Assembly: GCA_001579985.1 (NCBI GenBank)
Contig: LRSR01012573.1
Span: 1-22,098 of the forward strand
DNA: 22,098 nucleotides
Origin: Hypsibius dujardini
Lineage: Eukaryota; Tardigrada; Eutardigrada; Parachela; Hypsibiidae
Reading direction: 5' to 3'
Below, piece after piece: positions 10,412-20,553 of this stretch (its first letter is position 1; every line of letters starts with the position of its first letter). A model generated the notes under the pieces. That model was not told the origin of the DNA, did not search any database, and was given only the letters and a program-made list of their open reading frames with translations. The position numbers and the translations under genes were made by a program.

Positions 10412-11776
10412 GGTGGAGTCACTTATACACATCGGACAGTTTTAAGAGCTACTACTCTGGGTGAATACTTTAATCCTGTCAGATGTATAATTAGAGATTG
10501 CTTTCCGGCAAGTCTAATTTTAAAGGCCAGATAATAACTGTATACCGGTATTTGTTTAAAACCAATTGAAGGTTTATCCAGAGTTCAGTAACGCTAGCAT
10601 GAAGTGAAGAATTGCCTTCTCTTTACTGGGTACTCTTCAGAAAATGTTTCGATTGGACCTGTTACCATAACAAATCAGTAAAAAACTCTACAAAGTTCAC
10701 AGAGCAACCTTGCTACCACGGCTTGGACGCTTATCCGATTAATATGCTGCTCACTTAATCGCGAGATGTACGGGTAGTCTAGGAAGCTCGTACCAAATCC
10801 AAATATTTTTGCAATACCAGTAAGTGTTTTGGAATTTGGCTGCAGAAACACTTCCTTATCACCGACAGAGTAGTCCTTGCGGCTGCGAAAAGCTGTGTTC
10901 CCCAACAACTGGTCATCGTATTACCTAATAATAAAAGTAACATAAACCATTTGCAGTTGGCCTTTTGCCACTAATTGTGTTCGGAGCCGAGCCGGAACGA
11001 TGCCAATTTTCCATTGGCCGTGACTGATTGAACTTTCAAACTTTGCATGGACAACTTTGTGCTTCCATTCTGCAAGAGGGAACTAGACGAAAGAAAGTAT
11101 GGAAAGGAAGTTATGTGGTGCCATATTGAAGGAATTGAACAAAGCACCCGAAATTGGAGATCAAGTTACGTAACTTAAGAGCTGAGAGACACGTGACGCA
11201 CTATCTGTCTGGTAGTAATCCATTTTAAAGCCGTTTCCTTTGCAGGAACCAAAATCGTTCTAAATTGTCCATTAATGTTCGAGACTCAATAGAGACAATA
11301 CGGTCGTCATGGTTTGTTGTAAAAACGAGTGCCAACGAATGATATCAAAAAGTACTATAAGCGAACAAGCAAAATGTTGAGCCGTGTCTGTCACAACCAA
11401 GGGCTGTGAGTGGTCTATTTGCACTTTTCGATTCTTAACAGATTTGTAGCCTTATTGCTCAGCCAAACACAACCAACGAATTTTTGAAACTCATCGATCA
11501 GTGTCCCTTGACATCTCTGGGTGATCACCTGCTTAAACTCGTTCATCGAAAGTTTTGTGATACATTTTGTTGATCGATAGAAAATGTTGACGACCGCAAT
11601 GCCTCTAATGTACGTAAGGGGATTAAACTCTCCAGCTTACCGGCGAAATCCTGTGTTAATATTTCGTCATAAAGTGACTGAATTTATTTGGAACGAAAGA
11701 CCAAGCAAGGCCAAACCAGCTTACAGTGAATGTTCAGGGGATTTCCCCCTTTTCTGGAAGCGATATTTGCACAATA
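10412..11776. other. 3' flank of poly-Ser gene C, left of the transposon
   Basis: No gene is supported. The sequence aligns with 18246-19312 of copy 2 (for example the GCCGAGCCGGAACGATGCCA area near 10986 against GCCGAAACGGTGCCAGCGA near 18799). An AATAAA at 10930-10935 is a possible but distant polyadenylation signal for gene C. The small open frames here are not conserved in copy 2. Confidence 0.45.
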
Positions 11777-11810
11777 CAGGGGCCGGCAGCAAAGTTGGAC
11801 CAGTTTGCGC
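11777..11810 (+). repeat. left terminal inverted repeat of the transposon
   Basis: 34 bp, exactly complementary to 13032-13065; preceded by TA. Symmetry breaks at the next base (G at 11811). Confidence 0.95.
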
Positions 11811-11924
11811 GCCATCGAACAGCTGATTGGTTTCTTTTGTAACAACCCATCTCACATTGTTTTTGCATAAAACCAAGCTAGCCGGTGTGAAAAAAACAAT
11901 TTGTTGACGTTTGAACAATCAATC

Positions 11925-12998
11925 ATGCCTGCTCCAATTAATTTTGAAGTGAGGGGCGCCATCTTGACCCACCATCAGAACGGCCATTTTCATAAAAAAA
12001 TAGTCGATGCTTTGTTTGACCTGGGCTTTTCGGTTTTGAAGTCTACTGTCACTCGTGTTATCACGGAATTTGAACGGGAGAAGCGAGGAAACTTCAAACC
12101 AGCAAAAAAGCTCGGTCCTCAGTGCCTGCCGTACAAGCGTACCAAGGATTTCATCAGAAAAGTGGACGCAGCAACGAATGTGGATAATCCTCCCACCCTG
12201 GACCAAATGGCTGAACGGTGCGATGTCTCTGAAAGGACAACTCGTCGAGTTTTGAGCAAAAATCTGCAATCGGACTTGCTGAAGAAGACCAAAACGCATG
12301 CCCTATCAAACAAGCAAGCGCAGCAACGTCATGACCGCGGACCTCAGTTTCTCAAGCTTCTGGAGGGTGATCGATGGAATTATGTAGTGTCTTTTGATGA
12401 GTTCTGGCTGTCTATGAACGATTGTGGTGGAATCCGGGACTGTTACTACCGGAAGAAGGGAAAACTAGTTCCAGAAAGTCGCACCAAAAATTTGAAGCAG
12501 AAATTTCCCAAAAAGGTGATGTGCGCCGCAGGAGTGTCGTATCTCGGTGCGATGAGCATTTACTTCGTCCCACCAACTAGCAAAGTCAATTTGGCGTTCT
12601 TCCTCAACATTATCGTGAAGCTAATAATGGGAAAGGACATCCCCAGACTCTACCCGGGATAGGAACACAAAGTCATTCTCCACTTTGATAGTGCTTCCAG
12701 TCACACGACGCCTGCGGTCTACTATCTCGAATCAAAAAAATTCAAGTACATCGGGAAAGAGGATTGGATGGCCAACATCCCTGACCTGAGTTCTATGGAT
12801 TTCGGTCCAAACGGAATTTTTAGAAAACCAATGTTTAAGAAAAAGCCCAAAGGCATTTCCGGTTTGCAACGTGCAGCGCGCCAGATCTGAAAAGAACTCC
12901 CCCTTAGTGTTTGTCGTAATGTTATGAAATCCTGGAAAGGAAGGGTGATTTAGATGGTAGATGCAAAGGGCTTTCAGATCGAAAACTCGAAAAAATAG
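11925..12998 (+). pseudogene. mariner/Tc1-like transposase with in-frame stops
   Basis: The frame opens at ATG 11925 (MPAPINFEVRG). An N-terminal region of about 115 residues looks like two helix-turn-helix units (around STVTRVI and ERTTRRVL). The catalytic core follows: VSFDEFWLS (first Asp at codon 158), LHFDSASSH (second Asp at codon 255) and PDLSSMDFG (third Asp at codon 292, 36 residues after the second). This is a D,D,D type rather than the D,D,E of classical Tc1. In-frame stops occur at TAG 12660, TGA 12888 and TAG 12951; the last stop at 12996 is near the right inverted repeat. The first stop lies between the first and second catalytic Asp, so no full enzyme can be made. Confidence 0.88.
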
Positions 12999-13031
12999 AA
13001 TAAAATTCACATAACGGTGAAAAACTAGTTT

Positions 13032-13065
13032 GCGCAAACTGGTCCAACTTTGCTGCCGGCCCCTG
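13032..13065 (-). repeat. right terminal inverted repeat of the transposon
   Basis: 34 bp, exactly complementary to 11777-11810; followed by TA at 13066-13067. Confidence 0.95.
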
Positions 13066-13067
13066 TA

Positions 13068-14120
13068 TTAGTTGCACCAGTCCGCCCGGTGAAATCCATA
13101 TTTTGCAAGCTGTCAGGTTGCAACATAGACTATAGATTTTACTAAAGCCGGTTTATATACTAAGCACTGATAGTCGACAGATTTTCCAAAAGGCATGGTT
13201 TTGTGCAATAGGTAACGCAGGCATCGATAAAAATGCTACTAACTGAAGTATTACTGCAAACGCTAGCACTATCATAATTTGGCAAGCAGACGTTCCCGGC
13301 AAGGGTAATTTTATAACTCTGAAGGAATACAAAGGGTTTATCTGTTCAGGTACTCTTCAAGCCATTGCACTTCCAAGTGTTACACACTGTCTACGTGATT
13401 ATTTTGCTGTTTGTACGTCGATCTGGCGTTTGACGTCTGCAATTTTTTCCTGACTCAAAAGCGTGGAATTTTTTTGGTGGCCGCAAATTTCAAGACGCTT
13501 AAATCTACAATGGGATCTGTGGGCAATGGGACCAGGGCTGACGAGACCGACCAGTCCAACGTGCGCACTGCTCTTACATCACGCCTATTTGAGTCGCACA
13601 ACAAAACTGACCAATGATGCTGTGCCACCAGGTCGTTCCAAAAACGACGTACGACATACGCCGTACTTTGTATTGTACACTTTGTATTCGAGTGTGGAGT
13701 CGTACTCTAATTTACAGCGTACTTGATTGAGTACGGAGGCTTAGTTACAGTACACTGCAAGTTATGCTCTCGCTCTAAATTCTCTTCAAAGTTTGTTAAG
13801 ACCAGGAAATTCCTTCATGATGTTTAGTTAACGAAGCTCGAGATTTTTTCTTTGAATCATTGATCAAAGGTGTTGATCAATCGTACCGCAACATTACTAA
13901 TATTTCAAATTATCTTTACGCAGCACACCACTTATCTACAGTAGTTTTGCCAACAGGAAGAGCACAAGGCCTGATTTCTCAGTTTCTCAGATAAGAAATG
14001 GTATTATCAAAAGCAATCGCAACCGATACTTTCACTAACGTTTTCTCTCAATTTAATAAAAATAATTCGTTGATTTAAATATTACTTGTGAGTAATCCGT
14101 CTTATAGCTATTGTAATTAG
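13068..14120. other. 3' flank of copy 1, right of the transposon
   Basis: Continues the copy 1/copy 2 alignment without genes: GGCATCGATAAAAATGCTAC near 13221 matches GGCATTGATAAAAAATACTAC near 19384, and TTTCTCAGATAAGAAATGG near 13982 matches TTTCCCAGATGGAATATGG near 19960. A short patch rich in GTAC/TACG (about 13640-13750) is low-complexity DNA. Confidence 0.5.
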
Positions 14121-14470
14121 GAATACACGAATACCGGCTTGCCTTGCAGTTTTTCAGATTTTTCAAGCAACTCACAAGTTCTCTGGAGCAACATCACTAC
14201 TGAAAAAATCGAAATCAATCATGTCCTATTGAACTTTTTTTATGTACTACTTTTATTTATTGATGTACTTATTCATTGATTTTATGGAAGTAATTTATAG
14301 GGGTATGAAATTTGAATAAAACCAACAGTTTTAAATTCCGAAACAAAATGGCGGCTTTTTTACATATCAAACAAAAGCTATCATCGATCAGTCACCATGA
14401 CTGGCACCCGTTTGGTGGTGAATAAGCGTCTTTATCCCTCCAGTTTTGCTATCCTAGCAGATGGGCTTGA
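14121..14470 (-). pseudogene. remnant of a third CASD1-like esterase gene
   Basis: On the minus strand an intron acceptor CTCCAG ends just before 14182 and is followed by the equivalent of esterase B exon 2: ELVSCLKN against EAVSCLKN in copy B. After a shift of frame, GKPVFVY aligns with GKPPYVH. A stop then arises and the catalytic GDSR block is missing. Upstream, about 14405-14470 aligns at DNA level with the start of esterase B exon 1 (GGTGGTGAATAAGCGTCTTT against TTGGTGCTGAAAAAGCGCTT), but the start codon is gone. The AT-rich DNA between corresponds to intron 1. Exon 3 and most of exon 2 are absent. It sits head-to-head with poly-Ser gene D exactly as esterase B does with gene C. Confidence 0.72.
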
Positions 14471-15740
14471 GATGTTGCCCTCGTTTTATTTATCCGCGTT
14501 TTTTATGTGTTTGAAATTCGTTGGTTTAACAACTTCACGTAAAATACAGACTAAATAATATTATACCCATGCTCATTTCCGGTCTGCTGTGGTCTCGTGC
14601 ATTGTGCTATTACATGGTGCGTCTGGCAAGAGACCAGTGAGAAACTGGGTCAGACTACACGTCTTAGTAACTTCGATCGCGTAGCTTTAGGCAGCATCAA
14701 ATGCAGTTCTTGCCAAACAATGGCAGTGTGGCATCGAACTTCAAGCAGTCCGTCTGCGTATAAGTCGACCTGCTGCTCTTTTATTTAATAGGCGGACAGG
14801 TAAGAGAGGCTGATTTGTCTTAATTAAAACTGAATTACGAAAATTGTTGTGTGAACTATCGTTGGTGGGATTTGATTATGCCTCTCGATTTCTTCTTTCA
14901 CCGGTACTTTTCTGTTGAAAACTGTTGGCGGTAAGAAATGCTCTCAATTCGCCAATATAAGTGGCCTATACCTCGTTATGCGTAACCTCCGCTTCCAGCA
15001 ATCCTTTTGGCCAGCGAGTTATCCAGGCACGAACAGTATAATAATATAACGAAACGGAATAATGGATGGTTCGTTCAGTTCCTTAGCTCGCGTCGCTGCA
15101 CAATTGTGCAATGCGTCTTGTCTGTCTGATCTTTTATAACAAACAATGCCTAGCAGCGTCAACATTAGCACGTCGACTGCGGGTCAATCAACTCCAGCAG
15201 ATGGCAGATAAACCTGAACCGCCAAGAGGACACGCTAGGCGGCAGCAGTGCTATCTTCCCTTTTTTATTTTATCTGTAACCATTTGGCGATAAATGGTTC
15301 TGTCACATGACCTCTCGGTGCTAGTATCCCCATTCATCCGCAAACAACTGTCACGAGACTTGACCTAATCAGGTCCTTTTCGCGTATCATGGGCACTATT
15401 ACTGATCTTGTCATTTGATCAGGTGACTTAACGGATTGCACATAAAACTAAAGTTCATCGATTATAAAAAATCAGGAAGAAAGGTTGATTTCGCTGCCAA
15501 AATCAGTGCAGGACAAGGTCAAGGTCCACTACCCGCTACATAGGTGATGTCAAAACATCCATATACTTTCACTTCTTTCCATGTACTGATCACTTGTCCG
15601 AATCCCCTAAACTACATAGCATACGAAGACAGCCAAAAAAGTGACATATTATAGCGTTTTGGCAATTCCAATTTGTACAGCATTTCGATTTTGAGAAGTG
15701 CGCTGCTGTCCTTTGATCGGACCCCAACGAGTGATTCATT
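14471..15740. other. spacer upstream of poly-Ser gene D
   Basis: Homologous to the esterase B / gene C head-to-head spacer. It holds the gene D promoter and presumably decayed promoter sequence of the lost esterase. No gene is seen; open frames here are short and not conserved. Confidence 0.5.
15647..15653 (+). promoter_or_regulatory. putative TATA-like element of poly-Ser gene D
   Basis: TATTATA lies 94 bp before the ATG. An initiator-like ACAGCATTTCGATTT at 15677-15691 is conserved with gene C at the same spacing. Confidence 0.4.
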
Positions 15741-18140
15741 ATGAATTATCTTGGTATATGTGCTTGGTTAGTAGTGGGTATGATCTTTGTCGTCAATGCA
15801 ACCACCACCACTATGAAACGCAGTCACAACAGGATCCCCGCACAAGGCTCTGCAGAATCTCATAAAAAAGAAGCTAAGGTTGCACGGAGCCCAGTCCAGC
15901 CCCCTGTCTTTAAGCGAAAATCAGTGGAGCAACAGCAACATTTCGTGCAGAGGGCCCACAGACCACTCGCTGCTCGCGGTGTCATCGGAGGATCTCCTGG
16001 CTGTACCACTTGCGGCCTAGGTAAACAATTTATTTGTCCAAACTCAGGCGGTAAACAACGGAAGGTAAAACTGATTTCTCCAGCTATTTTTTTCGCCCGT
16101 TTCAATGCTAAAATTAGGAATAAAATGTTTAAATTATAGCGCTACTGTCAGTATCCCAATTTTGAAAATATTTATTTCATAGCTCAGAAAAAGGAAAAAA
16201 ATATTTTCAGCGATTGATTCAGGTTCAAGTTCATCATCGTCGTCGTCTTTCTCTTCATCTTCGTCTTCTTCGTACGGGTCGGTGTCATCAAGCTCTTCGT
16301 CCTCGTCATCTTCGTCCAAATCAGCATCATCCGCTTCGTCTTCGGCCTCATCATCGTCATCTTACTATGGACCAATTTCCTCATCTTCTTCTTCTTCAAC
16401 CTCTTCGTCTTCCTCATCATTTTCCTCTACTTCATCCTCTTCCTCTTCAAAATCTTCCTCGGTTTCTTCTTCATCATCGTCGACTTCAACCTCCGCGTCG
16501 TCTTCTTCGGCGTCTTCATCTTTATCTTCTTCGTCATCCTCAACGTCGTCTTCTTTTTTTTCTATGTCCTCATATTCTTCTTCTACATCGTCATCATCCT
16601 CGTCCTTTCAATCTTCTTCTTCGTCCTCTTCATCTTCAACGTCTTCATCTCTTTCATCCTTCTCGTCAACTTCTTCATCGTCTTCTTCATTGTCCTCATC
16701 TTCTTCTACGTCGTCGTCATCCTCGTCCTCCGAGTCTTCTTCTAAGTCTTCATCATCATCAATCTCTTCATTGGCCTCATCGTCATCCTCCTTCTCGTCT
16801 TCAACTTCTTCATTTTCCTCTTCTGCATCGTCGTCAGCTTCGTCTTCTGTGTCTTCTTCCTCCTCCTCAACTTCATCTTCCGGATCTTTATCCTCATCCT
16901 CATCTTCCTCGACTTCGTCATCCGTTTCTTCGTCCTCATCGTCTTTCTCAAAGTCCTCATCATTTTCCTCCTCGTCCTCCTCATCGACATCGTCTTCGGC
17001 ATCATCATCTGCATCTTCTTCAAAATCATCTTCCACGTCTTCCTCGTTGTCTTCAAGTTCTTCTTTATCCAGCTCATCGTCTTCATCTTTATCATACAAT
17101 GCTTGCTCTACAACAACATGCGTGGTCGCTAAAAGACTTCAGGTAATCGTCCCAATTGCAATTAGTGCTTCTGGTCCTTCCCTCGTAAGGATCGACGGTT
17201 TTGTTTTACTCTCACTGGTCTTACTCAGTAATGTATTGTGCATATGGTTCACAGGTGCCAGGCCCCCCTAAACATCCCTTAGTAGGACGAGGAGGAATTG
17301 TTGGTCCTAAACCGGCTGATACGACAGCCACTGTTCCAACCATAGAACCAATCACAAAAGCACCAGGTATGATCTGTTACATTATCATCTTTATCACTTG
17401 TCGGAATATCCTAATATAGAATCCGTCCAGTGCCTCTAATTTTCCGAAAAACAGGGAAATCAGCTTAGACATGATTTGTTTCCGCTCCGGAGCCTATATA
17501 TGAGTTAGTGTCTCAAAATATCCACCTAAAGCGTATCTAGAAAATGTCCTACCAAGATTCCTCGTTTTCACACGGATATCCATAAATGTCAGCGCGACAT
17601 CATTGCTCACACTCACACTCACGCATATTGTAAGAAACACTATCGGATAACAAACAAATATTTTCACGGGCTGGTAAACAGCGGCCAACCGCGTAATTAC
17701 CCACACTCACTACTCAGACCGGTCTCAATCTCCAACTAAACTGCGCAGTATCATTCTATTCGCCAAATGAACTGACATATATATAGACGTGGTATTGAAA
17801 TGAGCCGGCTAACCCATCGAATGCAAACTTATGACAGCCTTAGCAAGCGGACGAATCACGAACACTTGAACAGACGGAGGACAGATAGTGAGAAATACAA
17901 ACCGGCTAAAAAAATTGTCGTATAACAATATTTCTTCTTTAAATCATTAGCATTATCAAATTTCCCGAACCAGGCCAGCGAGAATGGAGCCATAGCCTAG
18001 GACTTGCAAAACTGATCCCACACAATGAGTATTAAAACTGATCCCAAACAATGAGTATTCTTTCAGGCGGTCCTGATATTGGTTGTCCTCCAAGCTACCC
18101 TGTTTGTAATCCATCGACGTTACTTTGCTGTAAACATTAA
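15741..18140 (+). CDS. secreted poly-serine protein D (4 coding exons, 465 aa)
   Basis: Exons are 15741-16020, 16211-17142, 17255-17366 and 18067-18140, with GT-AG introns in the same phases (1, 0, 1) as gene C. A signal peptide (about residues 1-20, with the core CAWLVVGMIF shared with C) leads to a basic Lys/Arg/His/Gln-rich stretch. RGVIGGSPGCTTCGL, AIDSG and a poly-Ser tract (about 99-385) follow. The tract is shorter and less regular than in C, with more K, F, L and E substitutions. It ends in ACSTTTCVVAKRLQ, then the Pro/Gly/Thr module (RGGIVGPKPADTTATVPT) and the tail GGPDIGCPPSYPVCNPS...CCKH. All eight mature Cys match gene C. Exon 4 is displaced by a roughly 625-nt insertion in intron 3. 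An AATAAA at 18418-18423 is a likely polyadenylation signal. Function unknown; a secreted matrix or mucus-like role is inferred from composition. Confidence 0.84.
17410..18060. other. insertion in the last coding intron of gene D
   Basis: Intron 3 is 700 nt here and 75 nt in gene C. The ends align between copies (CTGTTACATTATCATCTTT against CTGTTGTATTACCATCTTT; TATTCTTTCAG against AATTCTTTTAG), so about 625 nt was gained here or lost in C. The extra DNA contains a CACACTCACACTCACGC patch near 17610 but no coding frame or terminal inverted repeats that I can see. Confidence 0.6.
18008..18059. repeat. 26-bp tandem direct repeat, two copies
   Basis: Two adjacent 26-bp units (18008-18033 and 18034-18059) starting AAAACTGATCCCA and ending AATGAGTATT differ at one base. 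They lie at the right end of the intron insertion, just before the acceptor of exon 4, and may be an insertion footprint. Confidence 0.85.
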
Positions 18141-18143
18141 GTG

Positions 18144-18245
18144 GTGAGTAAGTGTCCATGTTCATTCATTAATAGTTATTCACGTTCCCGAGTTAACTTA
18201 AGGATTTGTATAACAATAACCGAACTGTGTTTAATTTGCTCCTAG
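18144..18245 (+). other. predicted 3' UTR intron of poly-Ser gene D
   Basis: Donor GTGAGT starts three bases after TAA and the acceptor TTTGCTCCTAG ends at 18245. Position matches gene C. Confidence 0.5.
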
Positions 18246-18417
18246 AACGTGGCCATTTCTACATATCAGAATGCGCCACTCTAATGGATTCTTTTGACTT
18301 TAAAGGAAGCTCAACTTATTCTGCTAGATTTTCGTTTGTTCCTTTTCCCATGACGACTTTGCTGGTGATTCAGACTCGGTCATGGGAGAATTTCATTTTT
18401 AACAAGTACACTTACAG

Positions 18418-18423
18418 AATAAA
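18418..18423 (+). promoter_or_regulatory. putative polyadenylation signal of gene D
   Basis: AATAAA about 280 nt after the stop codon and 170 nt after the predicted 3' UTR intron acceptor. Confidence 0.4.
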
Positions 18424-20448
18424 ACATTCCAAGTCGACGATCGGAGCGAACTCAGACGCAGTTTCGCAAATTCGTTGTAGCTTGAATTGAAAAGGTGCAA
18501 ATTGCTGACTGAGTACAGTACTCTTCCGAAACTGTTACGGACGATAGGGTGTTTCAGCGCGTGACGAGTTAACAGAAAGCTTTGCAACCTTCACAAAATA
18601 ACCTTGTTGGCGTGGCTATACCGGTAATTGCTTTGGAATTTTTGGAATTTCGTAAAACACTTCCTTCTCATCGTCAGAGTTGCCTTGCGACTTCGATGAG
18701 CAGTGTCCGGCCTGGAACTGCTCAATCGCGTTACCCAACAACAACTCGGTTACCTAAAACCATTTGCTCTTGGCCTTTTGCCACTAGTGGTGGGCAGGGC
18801 CGAAACGGTGCCAGCGAATTTTCGATCGCCGTGATTGCTAATATTTTAGCATACTTCTTTTCGAGATGTTACTGGTTACAGCTGGGCCATAAGCGTGGAC
18901 CAGAGGAAAAGAGGCAACAGACAATCATGTTTTGATCTTATGAAGGAGTCAAGGTCCCGGATTGAATGAGGCCCCAGAAATTAAATGCCCAATTTAAGTA
19001 ATTTTAGAGCTAACAAGTTTGAGTGAAGTATGTGGCAATATCAGAGCTATACGGGATGTGATTAACAACTGTGCCTTTTAAGCGCTAAACTGATTACCAG
19101 CGCTCTATTCATGTTCGACATGCAACATGTGTGAGGCTAATAAAATGTCCAATTCATTGGCAAAAAATCAGTGCTTTTAACGGATCAAAGGTGTACTTTA
19201 AAAAATAATTCTACGTGAAATGAAAGGCACAGTGATTAAGAGCCAGATCCCAGTGATTGTTCAGTGATTGTTCAGGCGATTTCCTGTTTTCTAAAAACAA
19301 TCTTTGCACAATATCAGCTTCGTCGCTAAATCTTGTAATTACGTACTGCAAACTTGATGGCATTTTATCTGATATGTTATGCGGGCATTGATAAAAAATA
19401 CTACTGATTGAAGCACTGTGGCACTAAATGCACAAAATGGCACTAAATGGCACTAAATGGCACAAAATTATCTGACAAGCAGCGATTGCAAGCATGGTTA
19501 ATTTCATAACTCTGACAGGAAATAGATTTATTTGTTCAGGTACCTCTTGAACCGTAGCACTGCCTGCCAGTTGTTATACGTTTTCTGTGTGATTCTTACG
19601 CCAAGGGTTGTAGGACTGTCTTTTGGCACACGAAAAATCATTCCGTTGGCTCGTGTTTGTTACGGCAGGCAGAATTATTGAGTAGACGGCGACTACATTG
19701 AATGTACCGTGAAACTTTACGGTTCTACCGAAGCATGTGTGCCGGGAATCTAGTAATTCGTCCAGACGTAACAACATAATTTTAGGACGGAAACAGCTGC
19801 TTAAACTGCAGAGTTATCACTGTGGCTAGCTTCGGTTTTTTTATTTGACTACTAAATTGCTAAAAACATACAGTGCGTAATATTAGAATTATTTTTTGAA
19901 CTCAGCTGATAAATAAATAAGAAAGCTAGTCTGAATTTATTTTTTGGCCAACTTTCCCATTTCCCAGATGGAATATGGAGTTAAAAAAGTCAATCGCGAC
20001 AGATCAGATTCTTCACGTATCCGCTCAAATTGATAAAAAAACCTTTAATTTGAGTACCTTCTTAAAATGTGAACTGTAACGAACAATCAAAATGCTTAGT
20101 TGTGACATTCGCAGCACCCTCCATGTACCGCAGTTGCCCAATTTTTAATTTTAAAAAATAAAAGACCTGCAAGATTACATCTTTTTTCACCAGAAATAAT
20201 CGTAAACCGTACTTGCCCAAACTGATAGAACAAGCGAATTTCTCATCGGGTTATGAATGAATTCTTATGTAAGGCATTCGGAACGTCGAAGAGACACGAG
20301 AGGTTGTTGCAGAGTCCAGCAATACAAATGTAATTATTTCCTCATGTTGTAGCCAATTTTTTAGCTCCGTCACGTTACGATGGCACATCGTACTGAGGAG
20401 CCGGAAGCTCATACACTCGGTGTTTGGCGTCGATCTGGTGCAGAACTG
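18424..20448. other. gene-free flank of copy 2 and spacer to gene E
   Basis: No coding region is supported; an open frame at 18582-18935 is not conserved in copy 1 (around 10640-11000). It holds the transposon-free target site at about 19312, an 11-bp tandem duplication CAGTGATTGTT at 19251-19272, and a short tandem array at 19420-19469. Homology to copy 1 fades near 20070. The last 400 bp before gene E resembles nothing else in the window. Confidence 0.5.
19420..19469. repeat. short tandem repeat, about five 10-bp units
   Basis: Units GCACTAAATG / GCACAAAATG alternate. Copy 1 has only a single GCACTATCATAAT-like sequence at the equivalent place (about 13265), so this expanded in copy 2. Confidence 0.85.
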
Positions 20449-20456
20449 TTATATTA
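20449..20456 (+). promoter_or_regulatory. putative TATA-like element of poly-Ser gene E
   Basis: TTATATTA lies about 100 bp before the ATG, similar in position to the elements in genes C and D. GTCATTTTAG about 40 bp downstream is a possible initiator. Weaker support than the C/D pair because flanking DNA is not conserved. Confidence 0.3.
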
Positions 20457-20553
20457 CGGCACTTCCGCAAAATGAATTTGCACAAGCTCGTCATTTTAGA
20501 AGATCGTCCGTTTTTCTGTCCTTTCATCAAAGCGTCGCAGCTTCTGAACCATC

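Larger units (their letters stand above)
11777..13065. mobile_element. Tc1/mariner-superfamily DNA transposon, 1289 bp, inactivated
   Basis: The element is bounded by 34-bp perfect terminal inverted repeats (11777-11810 and 13032-13065, both beginning CAGGGGCCGGCAGC from outside in) and flanked by TA dinucleotides at 11775-11776 and 13066-13067. TA target duplication is diagnostic of this superfamily. It contains one transposase-like reading frame with several stops. The paralogous position in copy 2 (about 19312, TTGCACAATA followed by TCAGC) lacks it. Perfect terminal repeats alongside a disabled transposase imply a fairly recent insertion, possibly mobilised in trans. Confidence 0.93.
5990..14110. 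repeat. segmental duplication, copy 1
   Basis: Homology to copy 2 runs in order through: the 5' part of esterase B; the spacer (6829 onward, GTGCATTGTGATATTACA, matching 14598 onward); poly-Ser gene C; its 3' flank; and AT-rich DNA to about 14100. Edges are approximate, judged by eye. This copy is longer because of a larger poly-Ser exon and a 1289-bp transposon, but has a shorter last coding intron. Confidence 0.75.
14120..20070. repeat. segmental duplication, copy 2
   Basis: Counterpart of 5990-14110: esterase remnant, spacer, poly-Ser gene D and 3' flank in the same order and orientation. It lacks the transposon, has a shorter poly-Ser exon (932 against 1460 nt) and a much longer last coding intron (700 against 75 nt). 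Edges are approximate. Confidence 0.75.

Noticed and set aside
18582-18935. 117-codon plus-strand open frame downstream of gene D
   Set aside because: The paralogous DNA in copy 1 does not keep the frame, and no motif, signal or splice context supports it.
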